Notes: generated by a model not told the origin, from the sequence alone. 64,000 nt of DNA from Bacteroidota bacterium (GCA_029557895.1 JAKQHT010000001.1:1-64000); one strand, 5' to 3'; positions 45,876 through 57,672 are shown, counted from the first letter of the stretch. Made by a program: numbers and translations.

Positions 45876-47663
45876 ATGGCACAATTTTTTAAAACCTTAA
45901 TCTTTCTGCTTTCTGCAAGCACATTGCAAGCCCAAGCGGCATCAAGTTATACCGTTTCATTTGAAAATGCCATTCACCATGAGGCACAAATTTCGGCAAC
46001 GTTTTCCAACATCAGATCAAACGAGGTGGTATTTACCATGAGCCGTTCGTCACCGGGACGCTATGCTTTGCACGAATTTGTTAAAAATGTTTACAATGTT
46101 AAGGTAAGCAATGGCAAGGGGGAGCCGCTCAATGTCACAAGGCCCGATCCGTATTCGTGGTTGGTGTCCGGACATGATGGTACCATACATGTGTCATATA
46201 CCTTGTTTGCCAATCACGGAGACGGTACCTATGCACAAATCGATGAGACCCATGCGCACCTCAATATGCCGGCTGTGTTTATGTACGTCCCTGAACTTTC
46301 GGATCGGGAAATAGAGGTAACGTTTGAAATACCAGAAAAATCCGGGTGGAAGGTTGCCACGCAACTCAAGCATTTGTATGGCAATACTTATTTTGCCAAG
46401 GACTTTCAATATTTTATGGACAGTCCGGTAGAGATTGCCAATTTTCACAAACGGACCTTCAAGGTCAAGGATCAATATATCCATTTGATATTGCATGACG
46501 ATGCCGCCTCACAACAAGATATTGATAGTTATTTTGAGAACATCAAAAAAATTGTCTTTGAACAAGAAGCGGTTTTTGGAGAACTGCCACAGTTTGATTA
46601 TGGCGAATATATCTTCTTGGCCTGCTATATGCCTAACGCTACAGGTGACGGTATGGAGCATCGCAACTCTACCGTAATCCCAAGTACAAGGAGCTTGGCA
46701 AATGGTGGCGGCAGGACCAATATTGGTACCGTTGCCCATGAATTTTTCCATTGTTGGAACGTTGAGCGCATTCGTCCAAAATCCATGGAGCCATTTCATT
46801 TTTTACGCGCAAACATGAGTGGCGAACTTTGGTTTGCCGAAGGGTTTACCAGCTACTATGACGACTTGTCAATGGTCAGGGCGGGCATCATTACAAAAGA
46901 AGAATACCTTGATCAGTTGGTGGGTACCTTCAATTATGTATGGACATCACCTGCCCGCCAATTTTTTAACCCTATAGAGATGAGCTATCAGGCGCCTTTT
47001 GTTGATGCTGCAAGATCTGTGGATGAGGTCAATAGAGAAAATACTTTTATATCCTATTATTCCTATGGAACCGTCCTTGGCCTTGCGCTAGATTTGTCTT
47101 TGAGAGAACGAGGACTCAATCTAGATGGTTTTATGAAGCTAATGTGGCACGATTTCGGTAAAGCCGAAAAATTCTATACCAATGACGATCTGAACCAAAC
47201 GCTGAACAGGTATGCCGGCAAAGAATTTGGCGATCACTTTTTCAATAGCTATATCTTCAAAAGCGATATGCCAGATTATAGCAGACTGTTTAAGCAAATG
47301 GGTGTTGTTCTCAAAACCAATGAGCGCATAGATTTTGGGGCCAATGTCAGGAGCCAAAAGCTTATCAGCAATCCAAAAATAGGTTCACCGGCTTATGAAA
47401 GCAATTTTCAAAAAGGCGACAAAATCATTGCTGTAGATGACATTGAGTTTTCGGGTAATGTTTCCATCAACAGTGTCTTGGGCACATTTAAAGTTGGAGA
47501 AACCATCAAAATCATTTTTGAACGTTTCGGGAACCAAAGAGAAGCTATGGTAAAAATAAAGCCATCAAATTCTTATGACATAAAATTGATGGCTCCAACT
47601 TCTAAAGAGTTCACCAAAAAGGTAAAACAGAAACAAATGGATTGGCTCAATGGAAGTCGGTAA
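45876..47663 (+). CDS. M61-family metallopeptidase with PDZ domain
   Basis: This 595-residue exported peptidase has a signal peptide (residues 1-19, ending LQAQA) and an N-terminal beta domain. The catalytic domain has the zinc motif HEFFHCWNVERIRP and the downstream glutamate in LWFAEGFTSYYDDL. A C-terminal PDZ domain (about 500-575) includes GDKIIAVDDIEF. M61 enzymes are glycyl aminopeptidase-like, and this is probably periplasmic. It converges on atpC with a shared hairpin terminator. Confidence 0.9.
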   Translation: MAQFFKTLIFLLSASTLQAQAASSYTVSFENAIHHEAQISATFSNIRSNEVVFTMSRSSPGRYALHEFVKNVYNVKVSNGKGEPLNVTRPDPYSWLVSGHDGTIHVSYTLFANHGDGTYAQIDETHAHLNMPAVFMYVPELSDREIEVTFEIPEKSGWKVATQLKHLYGNTYFAKDFQYFMDSPVEIANFHKRTFKVKDQYIHLILHDDAASQQDIDSYFENIKKIVFEQEAVFGELPQFDYGEYIFLACYMPNATGDGMEHRNSTVIPSTRSLANGGGRTNIGTVAHEFFHCWNVERIRPKSMEPFHFLRANMSGELWFAEGFTSYYDDLSMVRAGIITKEEYLDQLVGTFNYVWTSPARQFFNPIEMSYQAPFVDAARSVDEVNRENTFISYYSYGTVLGLALDLSLRERGLNLDGFMKLMWHDFGKAEKFYTNDDLNQTLNRYAGKEFGDHFFNSYIFKSDMPDYSRLFKQMGVVLKTNERIDFGANVRSQKLISNPKIGSPAYESNFQKGDKIIAVDDIEFSGNVSINSVLGTFKVGETIKIIFERFGNQREAMVKIKPSNSYDIKLMAPTSKEFTKKVKQKQMDWLNGSR

Positions 47664-47670
47664 TAATAAA

Positions 47671-47698
47671 ATCGCCGAACTTTTTAGTTCGGCGATAT
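47671..47698. terminator. Bidirectional terminator between the M61 gene and atpC
   Basis: ATCGCCGAACT and AGTTCGGCGAT form a perfect 11-bp stem around a T-rich loop, with A/T runs at both ends, between two convergent stop codons. Confidence 0.8.
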
Positions 47699-47722
47699 CT
47701 TTTATTACAGTTACATTGTTAG

Positions 47723-47998
47723 TTAATCAACTAAAACAATGGCTTTGTTGTCGTTCATTTCCAAAGTTCCACTATTGATGTGAATGACCCATTTTCCATC
47801 TTCTTGGACAAATTTGTTTTCATGGCCTTCGGCAATAATTGCACTTCCTTTGAATTTCACTTTACCTTTATCCAATAAAGCAACAATCGAAGCATGGTTG
47901 TTCAACATTTGAAATTCACCATCTACACTCGGCACGGTGACACTTTCAACATCTCCACTTACCAACAAAGCTTCTGGTGATACAATTTCTAAATACAT
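47723..47998 (-). CDS. atpC: ATP synthase F1 epsilon subunit
   Basis: This protein forms part of the central stalk of F-type ATP synthase. The start at the ATG 47996-47998 gives MYLEIVSPEALLVSGDVESV and 91 residues, the short epsilon form usual in Bacteroidota. An in-frame ATG at 48034 would add MLFMPYVPILKT, which is not like the family. It lies 67 bp after atpD on the same strand, the usual atpD-atpC pair separated from the rest of the atp operon. Confidence 0.95.
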   Translation of the reverse strand: MYLEIVSPEALLVSGDVESVTVPSVDGEFQMLNNHASIVALLDKGKVKFKGSAIIAEGHENKFVQEDGKWVIHINSGTLEMNDNKAIVLVD

Positions 47999-48065
47999 AG
48001 TTTTTAGTATTGGGACATAAGGCATGAAAAGCAATTTATCTTCTCGTGCCTTATGGAATATTTAA

Positions 48066-49577
<1,512 letters not shown>

Positions 49578-49635
49578 TTATATGTTTAAAATTATGCTGT
49601 TTAACGGTCAGAAAACACTTCTGGTTTTCGCGCTG

Positions 49636-49643
49636 CAAAGATA
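49636..49643 (-). promoter_or_regulatory. -7 promoter element of atpD
   Basis: TATCTTTG on the minus strand is an exact fit to TAnnTTTG. It lies about 60 bp before the atpD ATG, leaving an unusually long leader for this group. No TTG at -33. Confidence 0.45.
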
Positions 49644-49693
49644 TGCGTTTTAATTTAAAATAAAAGTGTGTTCTATGGCTTTTTTGAAATAAA

Positions 49694-49722
49694 AAAACAC
49701 CTTCGTGGTGAAGGTGTTTTTA
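49694..49722 (-). terminator. Terminator after the SGNH lipoprotein gene
   Basis: AAAACACCTTC and GAAGGTGTTTT form an 11-bp perfect stem with a 5-base loop and T runs on both strands, 22 bp after the stop codon on the minus strand. Confidence 0.8.
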
Positions 49723-49744
49723 AGTTGTGTTTAAGGATGCTTTA

Positions 49745-51232
49745 TTATTGTAATGTTGGCGGATAGTTGGTGGGATAAGCACCGCTGTTTACCAAATTTC
49801 CAGATTCGTTAAAGTTAGAACCGTATGTTGCGTCAATTGCTTTTAGCATAGCGTTGGCCATTGCCGCATAACCTCTCGCGGTAAGGTGTACACCATCCAA
49901 GCTGCACAGTCCGCCTCTAACCAAAGATGTGTTGAATATGAAATCACCATCAGGATATCCTGTAGTTGCTGCTTGTATCAAGATAGACTTGAAATCTACA
50001 AGAGCCAATCCCTTGCTATTGGCTACTGCTTCAATAGTTTGATTATAAGCATCTGTAGCATTTTTAACATTAGTCTGTTCTTCAGGCGTTAGTACCCATT
50101 GATCTCCTAAAGGCACGCTTACTCCATTGATCATCATTGGGTTGCCTCCCACTGTAGTACCGATGAATGAAGCACTTGTCAATACCAGCAAATCATCGGG
50201 TGTTGTTTGTCTCATATTGGTAAGAGCGGGATTAAGTCCGGTAAGGTCAGTTAGGTCTTCGTCCAAAATCAACACGGCATTTTGTCCGGCAACAAAATTT
50301 ACTTTACGTTTATCAACTTCTTCTTGGGTGAAATTTGGAACAACGCCCAAAGAAAGTACATAATCCAATCCGCCATTATATGCGGCAAAGGCTGCATTCA
50401 ATTGGTCGGCAGTCGCTTGGTCAAGTGGTACGGGGTTGTAAGGTACAGTTGTAAAATAAGCCAAACTTGTAATGTAGGGCACATTTGAAACTACCCCTTT
50501 GGCGCCATTTGCTGTCAAAGCGTCCACAGCGGCACTGAATGATGCCGCAAACACGTTGGGGTCTGTGATGTCATTGCTGGCATAAGTTGCAGGGTTTAAG
50601 TTTCCTAACTGATAAACACCTGTCCCGCCAGATGTGGCATAGGATAACACGTCGTTACCTCCAATTTCAGAAAGCGAAAAAAACGTTGGGTTTTGAGCTA
50701 CGGCATCGGCAAGGACGGTTGCTGTCGCAGAGGAGGCCATTCGCCCAAAATATGGGTTTAGACTACCATATCCAGGAACGACCATGTGAAAACTTTTCAA
50801 CCCCGGAATGCCATAATTGTTGAACGATCCCGAAAGATGGGTCGTGATCTCGGTGGTCGGGGTGGCAGGCAGTATCACTGGCCCGGTGCCATTAAAATAA
50901 AGTCTAGGATTGGCTGCAACGGTGCCGTTAACCAAAAACCCCCCGATATTATCGCTCATCAACGGCTGCGAAAACGAACCGCCGCCAACTAAAGCAAACT
51001 GCTGTGAAAGCATATTGGGGAATGAGTTTTGCTGCCCTGCTATAAAGAGTGCATTGTCGGTAAACCCAGCCGAAAAGGATGCGCCTACTGCAACATATTT
51101 TGAAAAATCGGCTGATCCGTTGGTCAGTGCCGGAAGCGGTTCCGGATCTGGGGTGTAATCATAATCATCTTCGTTACAGGCCGTAAAGCCAATAAGTACT
51201 GCCGATAGAAATAAATATTTTATAGTTTTCAT
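49745..51232 (-). CDS. SGNH/GDSL-type hydrolase lipoprotein
   Basis: This 495-residue protein has a lipoprotein signal (MKTIKYLFLSAVLIGFTAC, cysteine 19) and the SGNH fold: block I VAVGASFSAG with the nucleophile serine, block III GGNDVLS, and block V DGVHLTARGY with aspartate and histidine. It would be an outer-membrane-attached esterase or lipase. The TonB-dependent receptor gene ends 20 bp upstream on the same strand, so the two are co-transcribed and may act on the same lipid or ester substrate. The substrate is not readable from the sequence. Confidence 0.88.
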   Translation of the reverse strand: MKTIKYLFLSAVLIGFTACNEDDYDYTPDPEPLPALTNGSADFSKYVAVGASFSAGFTDNALFIAGQQNSFPNMLSQQFALVGGGSFSQPLMSDNIGGFLVNGTVAANPRLYFNGTGPVILPATPTTEITTHLSGSFNNYGIPGLKSFHMVVPGYGSLNPYFGRMASSATATVLADAVAQNPTFFSLSEIGGNDVLSYATSGGTGVYQLGNLNPATYASNDITDPNVFAASFSAAVDALTANGAKGVVSNVPYITSLAYFTTVPYNPVPLDQATADQLNAAFAAYNGGLDYVLSLGVVPNFTQEEVDKRKVNFVAGQNAVLILDEDLTDLTGLNPALTNMRQTTPDDLLVLTSASFIGTTVGGNPMMINGVSVPLGDQWVLTPEEQTNVKNATDAYNQTIEAVANSKGLALVDFKSILIQAATTGYPDGDFIFNTSLVRGGLCSLDGVHLTARGYAAMANAMLKAIDATYGSNFNESGNLVNSGAYPTNYPPTLQ

Positions 51233-51252
51233 CTTAAAATGATTTTATGTTA

Positions 51253-54000
51253 TTATAAGTTGTTGATGGTCCAGGATACATAATACATCGAGCCGATGCT
51301 TCCCACACCTATAGCGGTAAAATACTCATCGCCCAACAAGTTTGTAGCACCTGCCTTGAAAGATGATTTGATTGAAGGTACGCGATAGTTGATCTGGGCA
51401 TCCAAAACGTGGTATGCTGGGATTTCGCCGTCACCAAAGGTGGCTTGCCAGTAATAGTTGTCGCTCCACCTCCAAGCTACGTTGAACCCAAAATTCTTGA
51501 ACAGATCGGTATTTCCAAAACTTAATTTTGTCTTGTGGTTTGGTGTGTTGAAGTTGGTCCTGAAATCAGGGAAATCTGCTTGGTTAAAATCCTGTTTAGT
51601 ATAAGTATAGTTCCCTGACAAATCAAAGTTTCCGAACACCTTGGTGGAAACACCGATGGATCCACCATACGAATTGATATCGGCATCCGAATTGGTATAG
51701 GTTTGATATACTTTGTAGTCGCCATTTGCAATGGCAGCAATAGACAGTGAATTGTCGCCAACAGTACCATAAAGAGGGGCAATCACCACTTCGCCGGAAA
51801 TGAAGTCCTTGTATTTGTTGTAATAGACACTCATATCAACAATTATCTTGTTGAATTTACCCCTATAACCAACCTCTGCAGTCGAAATTTTTTCGGGTTT
51901 TACCAAAGCCGAATTTCCGATTCGCAATTGGGTAGGGTCTCCTGTTGCGGCAAACTCTTGAACTGAAGAAGCAAAATAAGAGTTGGTATAGGCAGCACCA
52001 CCTGATTGTGAAATCGAGGCTGGTTGTCCCAAAGCCTGGCCAGAGGCGCTTACACTATAAGATCTAACATATCTGTCCAAATTTTCTGGAGACGCACCGA
52101 CCAAAATCGCACGCCCTGCATCAAGACCTATAAACAAATCTTGTGTGGTTGGGTTTCTGAAACCTGTCTGAACAGAGGCACGCAGGTTGTGGTTTTCGTT
52201 AAGGGTAAGGCCTGCAGAAAAACGTGGAGACAAAAAGCCGTCAAAAAACTCGGATTTATCGTAGCGGGCAGAACCTGTTAATTTCAATTTTATGGCACTG
52301 GTCAAATCAAATTGTTTTTGCAACTGGGCGTAAACACCGTATTCTGAATATGGAATTTCTTCATCGTAGTCAGTGTAGATTGTACCATATGAATTAAGAA
52401 CGTATTTTCTGTACGAACCACCTATCTGGATGTCCACGGCGTCGATCAAGTGGCTGAAGTTGTAGTTTCCGTCAACATGGTAATACTTTGATGCATCTTG
52501 GAACTTTGACCCTGTGGCAAAACTCGGATCGGCAATGACGCTTTTGAACGCGTTTTGAAATGCCGGAGTGCCGGGAATCAAACGCCCAGATTCTGCTTGA
52601 GCTCGTGCAGCCGCATGTGCTTGAGCATCAGTTGCGCCGCCCAAGGTAGCGCCTGCGTAAGTCTGGATATATTCTTGAAACCATTGTTGGTCTGATTTCC
52701 ACAAACGGTTTATGTTGATCCCTGTAAAGACCATATCGTAAGAATCGCCAGCCTTATCAGAAACGAGATAACCTCTCAAGAAGAAATTCTTGTTTTTGAT
52801 TTCGATCTTGTTTTGTAGCTGTGTGAAATTGTCGATGTAGTACCTGTTTGTACCTTGATAGATGGTGTTTCCTTTACCAACTTTACCAACGTATTGGATT
52901 TCAAAATCGTTGGCCCAAGGGCGGAAATACAAGCCCCAATCGGCCTTGATGCTTTCGGCATTGTAGTCTGTCAGGTCACGTTCGTTATAACCAGTCCGGC
53001 TGACTACAACATCTGGGATGATACCCAATCCGCCAGAAGCAGCCCTGATATTTGTGGAAACTTCATCTCCATAAACATTGTAGCCATCATAGCCAATATC
53101 GGCACGTGAGTTTCCGGTGCCAGGTTTTGCTTGATAGTTGGTGGCCATCCAGTCGGTTCCCTTGAGCCATCCAAAGTTAACTTTTGCGGCAAAATGATCA
53201 CTGAATTTGTGAGCCATTCTGATTCCCGTATCGCGGTAAGTATTGTCGCCGGCTGCGTCCTGCGAAGTGATACCTTGCTTGTGGAAACCGCTGATGCCCG
53301 TATGGTCAAAGGGGTTTTTGCTTTCCATGAACAAGATACCATTAAAAGCGTTGGCACCATATAGGGCCGATGCCGCTCCAGGGAGCAACTCAACGCTTTG
53401 TACATCAACTTCGTTCATCCCTACCAAGTTTCCGATTGGGAAGTTCAGCGCAGGGGAGGAGTTGTCCATGCCGTCTACCAATTGCATGAAACGGTTATTG
53501 GCAAATGTGGCGAACCCTCTGGTGTTTATGGATTTGAACGTCAAACTGTTGGTATTGATGTCCACAGCTTTTAAATTTTCCAACCCGTCATAAAAATCGA
53601 CAGAAGTAGTGTTTTTGATTTCTTTTAATCCAAAACGTTCTACTGTTACAGGCGATTCAAAAACACGTTCAGGAGTCCTTGATGCAGAAACAATAACTTC
53701 GTCAAGAGATGTTCCTTCGGTAAGGACAAAATCCAATGTTTGAGGGTTTTGGGTAACTTGTTGAGTGACAGTTTCAAAACCTATACTACTGACAGTTATT
53801 GAAAATGGTGGGGGTTGGTTGACAGATAGGGTGTAGTTACCATCAAAATCGGAAACAGTACCCGTGGACGTTCCTTCAACAATGATATTGGCACCGGGCA
53901 ACGGTTGGCCGGAATTGTCCTTTACTGTCCCATTTACCGTCGTTTGGGCAAACGTGATTGCACTACAGAACAGTGCAAAAATCTTAATAAATGTTTTCAT
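51253..54000 (-). CDS. TonB-dependent receptor
   Basis: This 915-residue outer membrane channel has a signal peptide (residues 1-18, ending TFAQ), a carboxypeptidase-like regulatory domain (about 20-100; VNGTVKDNSGQPLPGANIIVEG), a plug domain (LDEVIVSASRTPERVFESPVTVERF to LYGANAFNGILFM) and a 22-strand barrel ending YYVSWTINNL. There is no SusD partner, so it is not a classic SusCD pair. It is instead linked to a GDSL hydrolase lipoprotein, suggesting lipid or ester uptake. The ligand is unknown. Confidence 0.93.
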   Translation of the reverse strand: MKTFIKIFALFCSAITFAQTTVNGTVKDNSGQPLPGANIIVEGTSTGTVSDFDGNYTLSVNQPPPFSITVSSIGFETVTQQVTQNPQTLDFVLTEGTSLDEVIVSASRTPERVFESPVTVERFGLKEIKNTTSVDFYDGLENLKAVDINTNSLTFKSINTRGFATFANNRFMQLVDGMDNSSPALNFPIGNLVGMNEVDVQSVELLPGAASALYGANAFNGILFMESKNPFDHTGISGFHKQGITSQDAAGDNTYRDTGIRMAHKFSDHFAAKVNFGWLKGTDWMATNYQAKPGTGNSRADIGYDGYNVYGDEVSTNIRAASGGLGIIPDVVVSRTGYNERDLTDYNAESIKADWGLYFRPWANDFEIQYVGKVGKGNTIYQGTNRYYIDNFTQLQNKIEIKNKNFFLRGYLVSDKAGDSYDMVFTGININRLWKSDQQWFQEYIQTYAGATLGGATDAQAHAAARAQAESGRLIPGTPAFQNAFKSVIADPSFATGSKFQDASKYYHVDGNYNFSHLIDAVDIQIGGSYRKYVLNSYGTIYTDYDEEIPYSEYGVYAQLQKQFDLTSAIKLKLTGSARYDKSEFFDGFLSPRFSAGLTLNENHNLRASVQTGFRNPTTQDLFIGLDAGRAILVGASPENLDRYVRSYSVSASGQALGQPASISQSGGAAYTNSYFASSVQEFAATGDPTQLRIGNSALVKPEKISTAEVGYRGKFNKIIVDMSVYYNKYKDFISGEVVIAPLYGTVGDNSLSIAAIANGDYKVYQTYTNSDADINSYGGSIGVSTKVFGNFDLSGNYTYTKQDFNQADFPDFRTNFNTPNHKTKLSFGNTDLFKNFGFNVAWRWSDNYYWQATFGDGEIPAYHVLDAQINYRVPSIKSSFKAGATNLLGDEYFTAIGVGSIGSMYYVSWTINNL

Positions 54001-54138
54001 CTTGGGAATTAGTTAAAATTTAGCAAGGCAATATAAATAATAAAATGATACCAAAATGAAAAACTCTAAAAAAAGTATGCGCGCATAGTATTTATTGACA
54101 AAAATTGCGCCCTGAATTTGCAATATTCTAAAAAAACC

Positions 54139-54168
54139 AACAAACTCCTGTTTTGGCAGGAGTTTGTT
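54139..54168 (-). terminator. Terminator of the glmS operon
   Basis: AACAAACTCCTG and CAGGAGTTTGTT form a perfect 12-bp stem with a 6-base loop, followed by T runs on the minus strand, about 22 bp after the glmS stop codon. Confidence 0.85.
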
Positions 54169-54189
54169 AAAGCTATTATTATACAGTTG

Positions 54190-56037
54190 TTATTCGACGG
54201 TCACCGATTTTGCCAAGTTCCTGGGCTGATCCACATTTTTGCCAAGCATTACCGCTATATGGTATGAGAGCAATTGCAGGGGGATGGTTGTCAACAATGG
54301 CGATAATGATTCCAGAGTTTCCGGGACTTCTATGACATGATCCGCAAGTTCCTTCACATTGACGTCGCCTTGCGTGACAACACCAATGATTTTTCCTTTG
54401 CGCGATCTTATTTCTTGGATGTTGCTCACTACCTTTTCATAATGCCCGTATTTTGTGGCAATTACGATTATGGGCATGTTTTCGTCAATGAGCGCTATCG
54501 GGCCGTGTTTCATTTCGGCAGCCGGATAACCTTCGGCGTGGATGTAGGATATTTCCTTGAGTTTCAGCGCGCCTTCAAGTGCTACCGGAAAATTGTAGCC
54601 CCTGCCAAGATAAAGGAAGTTTCGGGTGTTTTTGTAGATTTCAGCGATAGATTTGATGTGAGCTTCTGATTCTAGAACTTTCTTGACTTTATCAGGAATC
54701 ATTTCCAGTTCTAATAGGTGCAACCTATAATCGGAACTGGAAATTGTCCCTTTGGCTCTTGCCAAACGGAGTGCTATCAAGGTCAAAATGGTGATTTGTG
54801 TTGTAAAAGCTTTGGTTGATGCAACCCCGATTTCCGGACCGGCATGGGTATAGGCTCCAGCATTGGTTTCTCTGGCTATTGATGAACCCACTACGTTGCA
54901 AATGCCAAAAACGAATGCGCCTTTGGACTTTGCCAGTTTGATAGCCGCCAAAGTATCTGCTGTTTCACCCGATTGCGAAATGGAAATTACTATGTCCTTT
55001 TCGGTAATGACCGGGTTTCTGTACCGGAACTCGGATGCGTATTCTACCTCTACGGGGATTCTTGCCAAATCTTCAAAAATGTATTCGGCCACAAGTCCCG
55101 CATGCCATGAAGTGCCACATGCCACGATGATAATGCGGTCGGCATTGAGGAACTTTTTCATGTTGTCCTCAACGCCTGCAAGTTTGATTATGCCTTCGTT
55201 AACCAGCATACGGCCTCGGTAAGTGTCCCTGATGGCGTTGGGCTGTTCATAGATTTCCTTGAGCATGAAATGGTCAAAACCGCCTTTTTCAATTTGCTCC
55301 AGGTTGAGCTGCAATTCTTGTACATAGGGGTCAACCAAGGAATCATCCTTTATTTTTCGGATTTTCAGGTCTTTGCCCCGTCGGATGATGGCCATTTCCT
55401 CATCTTCGAGATAAATGGCGTTTTTGGTATATTCAATGAATGGCGAAGCATCGCTTGCTATAAAAAACTCGTCACCACCTATACCGATGGCTAGTGGACT
55501 TCCGAGTTTTGCCACCACAATTTCGTTGGGTTTGTTCTTGTCAAATACTGCAATGGCGTAAGCTCCAACAACTTGGTTGAGCGCAATCTGAACAGCTTTC
55601 CCTAATTTGAGGCCATCATTTTTCATGACGTCTTCTATCAGGTTGATAAGGACTTCAGTGTCGGTATCCGATTGGAAGGTATAACCTCTTTTTTTGAGTT
55701 CTGTTTTCAGGCTCTCGTAGTTTTCGATAATTCCGTTATGGATTATTACCAAATTGCCGGAATTAGAATAGTGAGGGTGCGAGTTCACATCATTTGGCAC
55801 ACCGTGGGTAGCCCACCGGGTGTGGCCAATTCCAAGGTTGCCGTCCGTGGAGATTTCTTTTTCAAGTTTTGCTTCGAGATCGACCACTTTGCCTTTGGTC
55901 TTGGATAGTTTTATGTCCTTGCCGTCGTACAATGCTATGCCTGCGCTGTCATAACCTCTGTATTCGAGTCGTTTTAGCCCTTTGAGGATTATCGGATATG
56001 CCTCTCTATGACCAATATAGCCTACAATTCCACACAT
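54190..56037 (-). CDS. glmS: Glutamine--fructose-6-phosphate aminotransferase (isomerising)
   Basis: This 615-residue enzyme makes glucosamine-6-phosphate for peptidoglycan and lipopolysaccharide. The nucleophile is Cys2 in MCGIVGYIG, with GHTRWATHG in the glutaminase domain. Two SIS domains follow (SQSGETADTLAA; LGRGYNFPVALEGALKLKE) and end in the conserved AKSVTVE. There is no glmS ribozyme-like leader: the upstream DUF4270 gene ends 6 bp before it on the same strand. A terminator follows. Confidence 0.97.
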   Translation of the reverse strand: MCGIVGYIGHREAYPIILKGLKRLEYRGYDSAGIALYDGKDIKLSKTKGKVVDLEAKLEKEISTDGNLGIGHTRWATHGVPNDVNSHPHYSNSGNLVIIHNGIIENYESLKTELKKRGYTFQSDTDTEVLINLIEDVMKNDGLKLGKAVQIALNQVVGAYAIAVFDKNKPNEIVVAKLGSPLAIGIGGDEFFIASDASPFIEYTKNAIYLEDEEMAIIRRGKDLKIRKIKDDSLVDPYVQELQLNLEQIEKGGFDHFMLKEIYEQPNAIRDTYRGRMLVNEGIIKLAGVEDNMKKFLNADRIIIVACGTSWHAGLVAEYIFEDLARIPVEVEYASEFRYRNPVITEKDIVISISQSGETADTLAAIKLAKSKGAFVFGICNVVGSSIARETNAGAYTHAGPEIGVASTKAFTTQITILTLIALRLARAKGTISSSDYRLHLLELEMIPDKVKKVLESEAHIKSIAEIYKNTRNFLYLGRGYNFPVALEGALKLKEISYIHAEGYPAAEMKHGPIALIDENMPIIVIATKYGHYEKVVSNIQEIRSRKGKIIGVVTQGDVNVKELADHVIEVPETLESLSPLLTTIPLQLLSYHIAVMLGKNVDQPRNLAKSVTVE

Positions 56038-56043
56038 AATTTT

Positions 56044-57657
56044 TTAGTTGTTGGGTTCTGTATAATAGATTTCCAAATATAGCTTTTTTGTTTCGTCGCT
56101 CGTATTGTTACCATAAAGAATAGTGCCGTGCGGTGAAAGTATTGAACTGACAGGGAGGGTTTTTACGAGATTCTCATCAGGTGCCAAAACCTTGTATTGA
56201 AGATTGTCGTTTTCAAGATTGACATTGCCGGACACAGAAACGCCGAGTCCTACATTGGCAGAATCCTTCAAAAGGAGGTTTTTGATATGTTCGGTAATCT
56301 TTAGTTTGTATCTGATACCCGCTCCCGATGCGGTGTTGCCTTCACGTTCAAGGATCCCCAAATGTGATGATTTTGAAATTTCTGGATATGAGGTGTTTGT
56401 CAAATCATTATAATAGTCAACAAGGGGTGTTTTGTTTTTGAGATCGTATATATAAATCCGTTCCGGTTCGCTGCCCGCTACTGCGTCTTGGTCAACGTAA
56501 AAAACGAGATTGGCCTCATTGATCAATCGTTTGGATTTGACAAATTTACCATCGGCATCGGTTTCTACAAACTCGTTCTTAAAAGCCAAAAATTCGGGAG
56601 AGAATCCGTCTTCGGCACCACTGCCGTTGAACAGGTCCAAAACTGCCGTGGCGCCTTCGCCGCCTTTTAAATAAAGTTTCTCGTCTCCTGTGGATGGATT
56701 TCCGTCGGGTATGGTCAGGCTGTATTGGTTTTCAAAAAAGTTGATTTTGTTACCGGTAAATGGCATGACAAAAGTAGCATTTATCGGGTCGGCATCTTCT
56801 ATGGCAGAATCTCTTGTATAGTAAATGGTGATGTTGGCTCCCGATGCGCCAAAATCGAGTAGTGTCATGGTGCCATTGTTGTCGATTGGGGTGGCTTTGA
56901 AATACAATCCTCTAAAATAGTTCTGAAAATTGTTGAGGTTGCTCAATTCGGGCTCGCCTTCTTTATCCATGATTTTGTTCCTCCAATAGGTAGTGTCCAA
57001 ATGCACCCTAAATGAAGGCGCTAATCGGCTTGTTATTTCGCCATCTGTGTCCCAAAGCTGAATTTCTTCGTTTCTTGGCACAAAACTCGAATTGGTGTAA
57101 ATGACGGAACCCTCAAAAAACGATGTATCCATCGGACCTTCTGTTGTTGAGGCGTTGGAATAATACGCCAACGGAGTGCTAAAATCTCCATTAGGATCAA
57201 AATCCCTTAAGAAATAGGTGTTTTCATAAATTGTCAAAACAATAGGTGCGCTACCATAGACAGAATCGAGTTCATATGTTGTAACGCCATCGGAATTGCG
57301 CTCAATGGCAGTGCTGAAATAGGGTATAGTGAGCACAACAGAATCCATTTTTACGTTCTCGCCAAATTCAACGCCCAAGTTGTTGCTGCCCATTTGGGAA
57401 ACAAAGTTTGCAGTCGTCAGGCCGTATGTAGGGTCTTTGTAAACCCCGAGATAGTTGATGGGCAAGCCATTGGTTTGCACTGGCGCTAAACGGTTGGTAT
57501 AAGCCTTTAGCTCGTAAATTTTGTGGTCGTTGTCAAAATTGTTGTCGCCGATTATGTCTGTACCAACGGTGGCATAATCCTTGTCGCAGGCTATGAAGGT
57601 AAAGGTCAATAGCGCCAGGGCTGAAATATATTTTAAGAATCGGTTATGGTTTATCAT
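56044..57657 (-). CDS. DUF4270 family lipoprotein
   Basis: This 537-residue protein has a lipoprotein signal (lipobox FIAC, cysteine 24) and a beta-rich exported domain. KMDSVVLTIPYF and the GVYKDPTYGLTTANFVSQ region are typical of the DUF4270 family, which in Bacteroidota sits between a starch synthase-like gene and glmS, as here. Its function is unknown. The gaps are 15 bp upstream and 6 bp downstream, so it is in one operon with both neighbours. Confidence 0.9.
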   Translation of the reverse strand: MINHNRFLKYISALALLTFTFIACDKDYATVGTDIIGDNNFDNDHKIYELKAYTNRLAPVQTNGLPINYLGVYKDPTYGLTTANFVSQMGSNNLGVEFGENVKMDSVVLTIPYFSTAIERNSDGVTTYELDSVYGSAPIVLTIYENTYFLRDFDPNGDFSTPLAYYSNASTTEGPMDTSFFEGSVIYTNSSFVPRNEEIQLWDTDGEITSRLAPSFRVHLDTTYWRNKIMDKEGEPELSNLNNFQNYFRGLYFKATPIDNNGTMTLLDFGASGANITIYYTRDSAIEDADPINATFVMPFTGNKINFFENQYSLTIPDGNPSTGDEKLYLKGGEGATAVLDLFNGSGAEDGFSPEFLAFKNEFVETDADGKFVKSKRLINEANLVFYVDQDAVAGSEPERIYIYDLKNKTPLVDYYNDLTNTSYPEISKSSHLGILEREGNTASGAGIRYKLKITEHIKNLLLKDSANVGLGVSVSGNVNLENDNLQYKVLAPDENLVKTLPVSSILSPHGTILYGNNTSDETKKLYLEIYYTEPNN

Positions 57658-57672
57658 TGATTGAAGTATAGT

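Noticed and set aside
47999-48034. Twelve extra N-terminal residues for AtpC
   Set aside because: The family begins at MYLEIVSPE; the extra residues resemble nothing in the family.
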